This document shows, piece after piece, positions 5,623 to 6,881 of a DNA stretch of 6,881 bases. The stretch is from Dehalococcoidia bacterium UBA1141 (GTDB taxonomy: Bacteria; Chloroflexota; Dehalococcoidia; Lucifugimonadales; UBA3495): assembly GCA_002311385.1 (NCBI GenBank), contig DCAE01000081.1, positions 1 to 6,881 of the forward strand, given 5' to 3'. Position 1 is the first letter of the stretch. The number at the start of each line of letters is the position of its first letter. The notes below the pieces were generated by a model, which saw only the letters and a list, made by a program, of their open reading frames with translations, was not told where the DNA came from and made no database searches. Both the position numbers and the translations under genes were made by a program.

Positions 5623-6828
5623 TTGGACATTTTATCGGATATAAAGGTATTGGAAGTGGCCAACAGCCTGTCGGGGGCTTTCTGCGCCAAGTTGCTGGCC
5701 GACCAGGGCGCCAATACCGTCAAAGTGGAACCGCCTGGTTGGGGCGATCCAGCGCGCCGGGAGCCGCCTTTCATCAATGGCGTTCCCGACCCCGAGGGTT
5801 CCACTATTTTCTTAGCTTTCAACACAAACAAGAGGGGGATCACTTTAGACATTGAACAACCCATGGGCCGTGAGTTGCTGCTGCGACTAGTGGCAGATGC
5901 GGACGTCCTGATTGAAAGCTATCCACCGGGGCATCTGGAAAGCCTGGGCTTGGGATACCAGGTTTTGAGAGAAACGAATCCCGGATTGGTCGTCTCCTCC
6001 ATCACATATTTCGGCCAGACTGGCCCTTACCGGGACTACCGGGGCGGCGACCTGGTGGTCCAAGCGTTGGGAGGATTCCTCCACGCAGTGACCGGTTCAG
6101 CGGACCTCCCTCCCATGGGCACAGCCCTGGAGCAGATGGAAATCACCGCCGCCCGGAACGGAGCCATCGCAATAATGGCTGCCCTACTCCACCGCCAGCA
6201 ATCCGGGGAGGGTCAGCACATAGACCTGTCCACCATGGAAGCCGCCGTTAGCACCCCCTCCGGCTTGATCCATCCCTACAGTTTCACAGGCCGGAGCCCC
6301 AAACGAGGGGGAAGCGATGGGAATGTGATGGACGGGATGCACCTGTCCACCAAAGACGGCGAAGTGACATTGACCACCGCCGGCACCGGAGGGCGACCGA
6401 TGGAGGCCTGGTCCGAGTTTCTCGAGGAGCCGAGGTTGCTGGATCCAAAATTCGCTACCCGGCAGGGCCGCATGGAGAATTGGGAAGAACTCCACAGCCT
6501 GGTGGCCCCGACGCTGGCCCGTTGGAATAACCTTGACCTGATGCGGGAAACCATGGCTCGGGGATTGGTCATAGGGTTGGTCCAGAATCCCCAGCAAGTG
6601 GTGGACTCACCCCATCTGGCAGAGCGAGCCTATTTCGTGGAAATCGACCATCCGGAAGCAGGAAGCCTCAAATATCCGAGTCCCGGTTTCCTGATGGACG
6701 GGGTGAACTCCATGAAGGGCAGCAAGGCGGCTCCGACGCTAGGCGAGCACAACTCAGAGATAATCGGCGGCGAGTTAGGACTTTCCGCTGAAGAGTTGGG
6801 TCTGCTTCGCGCCTCCCAAGTCATCTAG
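5623..6828 (+). CDS. Class III CoA-transferase-like protein, CaiB/BaiF family (second of two), Glu at the catalytic Asp site
   Basis: 401 residues, normal for the family. Motifs: IKVLEVANSLSGAFCAKLLADQGA near the N-terminus, NTNKRGITLD at 67-76, ESYPPG at 98-103, TGPYRDYRGGD at 133-143, and LGEHN at 373-377. Ungapped alignment on the helix before HRQQSGEG places Glu173 (QMEIT) exactly where the neighbouring paralog has Asp182 and the family has its nucleophilic Asp. The codon is GAA, so no sequencing slip of reading frame is implied. It may use Glu, have lost transferase activity, or serve as a non-catalytic subunit with the upstream paralog; heteromeric class III enzymes such as benzylsuccinate CoA-transferase BbsEF are precedent. 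The start is TTG 5623: an in-frame TAG at 5599-5601 leaves no ATG or GTG, and GAGG (5608-5611) lies 11 nt upstream. A later start would remove the first conserved strand. Last gene of the visible operon. Confidence 0.9.
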   Translation: MDILSDIKVLEVANSLSGAFCAKLLADQGANTVKVEPPGWGDPARREPPFINGVPDPEGSTIFLAFNTNKRGITLDIEQPMGRELLLRLVADADVLIESYPPGHLESLGLGYQVLRETNPGLVVSSITYFGQTGPYRDYRGGDLVVQALGGFLHAVTGSADLPPMGTALEQMEITAARNGAIAIMAALLHRQQSGEGQHIDLSTMEAAVSTPSGLIHPYSFTGRSPKRGGSDGNVMDGMHLSTKDGEVTLTTAGTGGRPMEAWSEFLEEPRLLDPKFATRQGRMENWEELHSLVAPTLARWNNLDLMRETMARGLVIGLVQNPQQVVDSPHLAERAYFVEIDHPEAGSLKYPSPGFLMDGVNSMKGSKAAPTLGEHNSEIIGGELGLSAEELGLLRASQVI

Positions 6829-6834
6829 AAATTT

Positions 6835-6881
6835 ATGTTGGCAACCAGCAAGACCAAGAATCTTCACAAGTGGATAAGTCT
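6835..6881 (+). CDS. Possible start of a further gene leaving the right edge (partial, uncertain)
   Basis: An ATG at 6835, 6 nt after the preceding stop, opens a frame with no stop to the window edge, reading M-L-A-T-S-K-T-K-N-L-H-K-W-I-S. No Shine-Dalgarno is visible in the short gap, so initiation would rely on coupling. Its first codons are the 16-bp repeat shared with the left end. Too short to identify. Confidence 0.25.
   Translation, partial: MLATSKTKNLHKWIS
6836..6851 (+). repeat. 16-bp repeat, right copy
   Basis: TGTTGGCAACCAGCAA, an exact inverted copy of 30-45, beginning 7 nt after the stop of the second CoA-transferase. A rough estimate for one such match anywhere in a window of this size by chance is below 1 percent, so the repeat is probably meaningful, but no transposase or longer terminal repeat accompanies it. 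Confidence 0.6.

Noticed and set aside
5541..5864. 107-residue minus-strand frame over the start of the second CoA-transferase
   Set aside because: Overlaps the conserved N-terminal motifs of the plus-strand gene and has no recognisable content.
30..6851. Composite transposon bounded by the 16-bp repeats
   Set aside because: No transposase, no target duplication visible, and the repeat does not extend; kept only as an observation.

Overview
This 6.9 kb bacterial window holds five full-length protein genes. It reads as a small catabolic cluster built around a divergent intergenic region. One gene, a Baeyer-Villiger-type flavin monooxygenase, runs leftward (118-1752, minus strand). Four genes run rightward as a probable operon: a DUF35 zinc-ribbon/OB-fold protein (2353-2763), an SCP2/Ltp2-type thiolase-like protein (2810-4126), and two class III (CaiB/BaiF) CoA-transferases (4258-5529 and 5623-6828). 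No rRNA, tRNA, CRISPR array or recognisable transposase is visible.

Organism: the coding DNA is moderately GC-rich, and most genes have AGGAGG-like ribosome sites. Flavin monooxygenases, DUF35/thiolase pairs and many CaiB paralogs together are typical of Chloroflexota such as SAR202-type Dehalococcoidia, but also of actinobacteria and some proteobacteria. The assignment is inference; nothing in the window fixes the taxon.

Layout: 1-117 is the region downstream of the monooxygenase, with a possible minus-strand gene start running off the left edge. 1753-2352 is a 600-bp AT-richer divergent regulatory region with no convincing gene. It contains a 15-bp bulged inverted repeat directly upstream of the monooxygenase start, a nested three-stem inverted repeat, and weak promoter-like elements for both directions. 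The rightward genes are separated by 46, 131 and 93 bp; the two longer gaps contain inverted repeats, and the 131-bp gap also has a small overlapping ORF. A possible partial ORF starts 6 bp after the last gene and leaves the right edge.

How the genes may work together (inference): the CoA-transferases would put CoA on a carboxylic acid. The DUF35/thiolase-like pair would make or break a C-C bond in the acyl-CoA; its catalytic Cys is missing, so retro-aldol chemistry as in Ltp2-ChsH2 fits better than thiolysis. The Baeyer-Villiger enzyme would insert oxygen next to a ketone to give an ester or lactone. This would suit breakdown of an alicyclic, terpenoid or steroid-like compound, but the substrate cannot be read from the sequence.

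Points most worth a second look: a leader hairpin that could switch the monooxygenase Shine-Dalgarno, an Asp-to-Glu change at the catalytic position of the second CoA-transferase beside an intact first one, the Cys-less thiolase, and a 16-bp exact inverted repeat near the two ends of the window.
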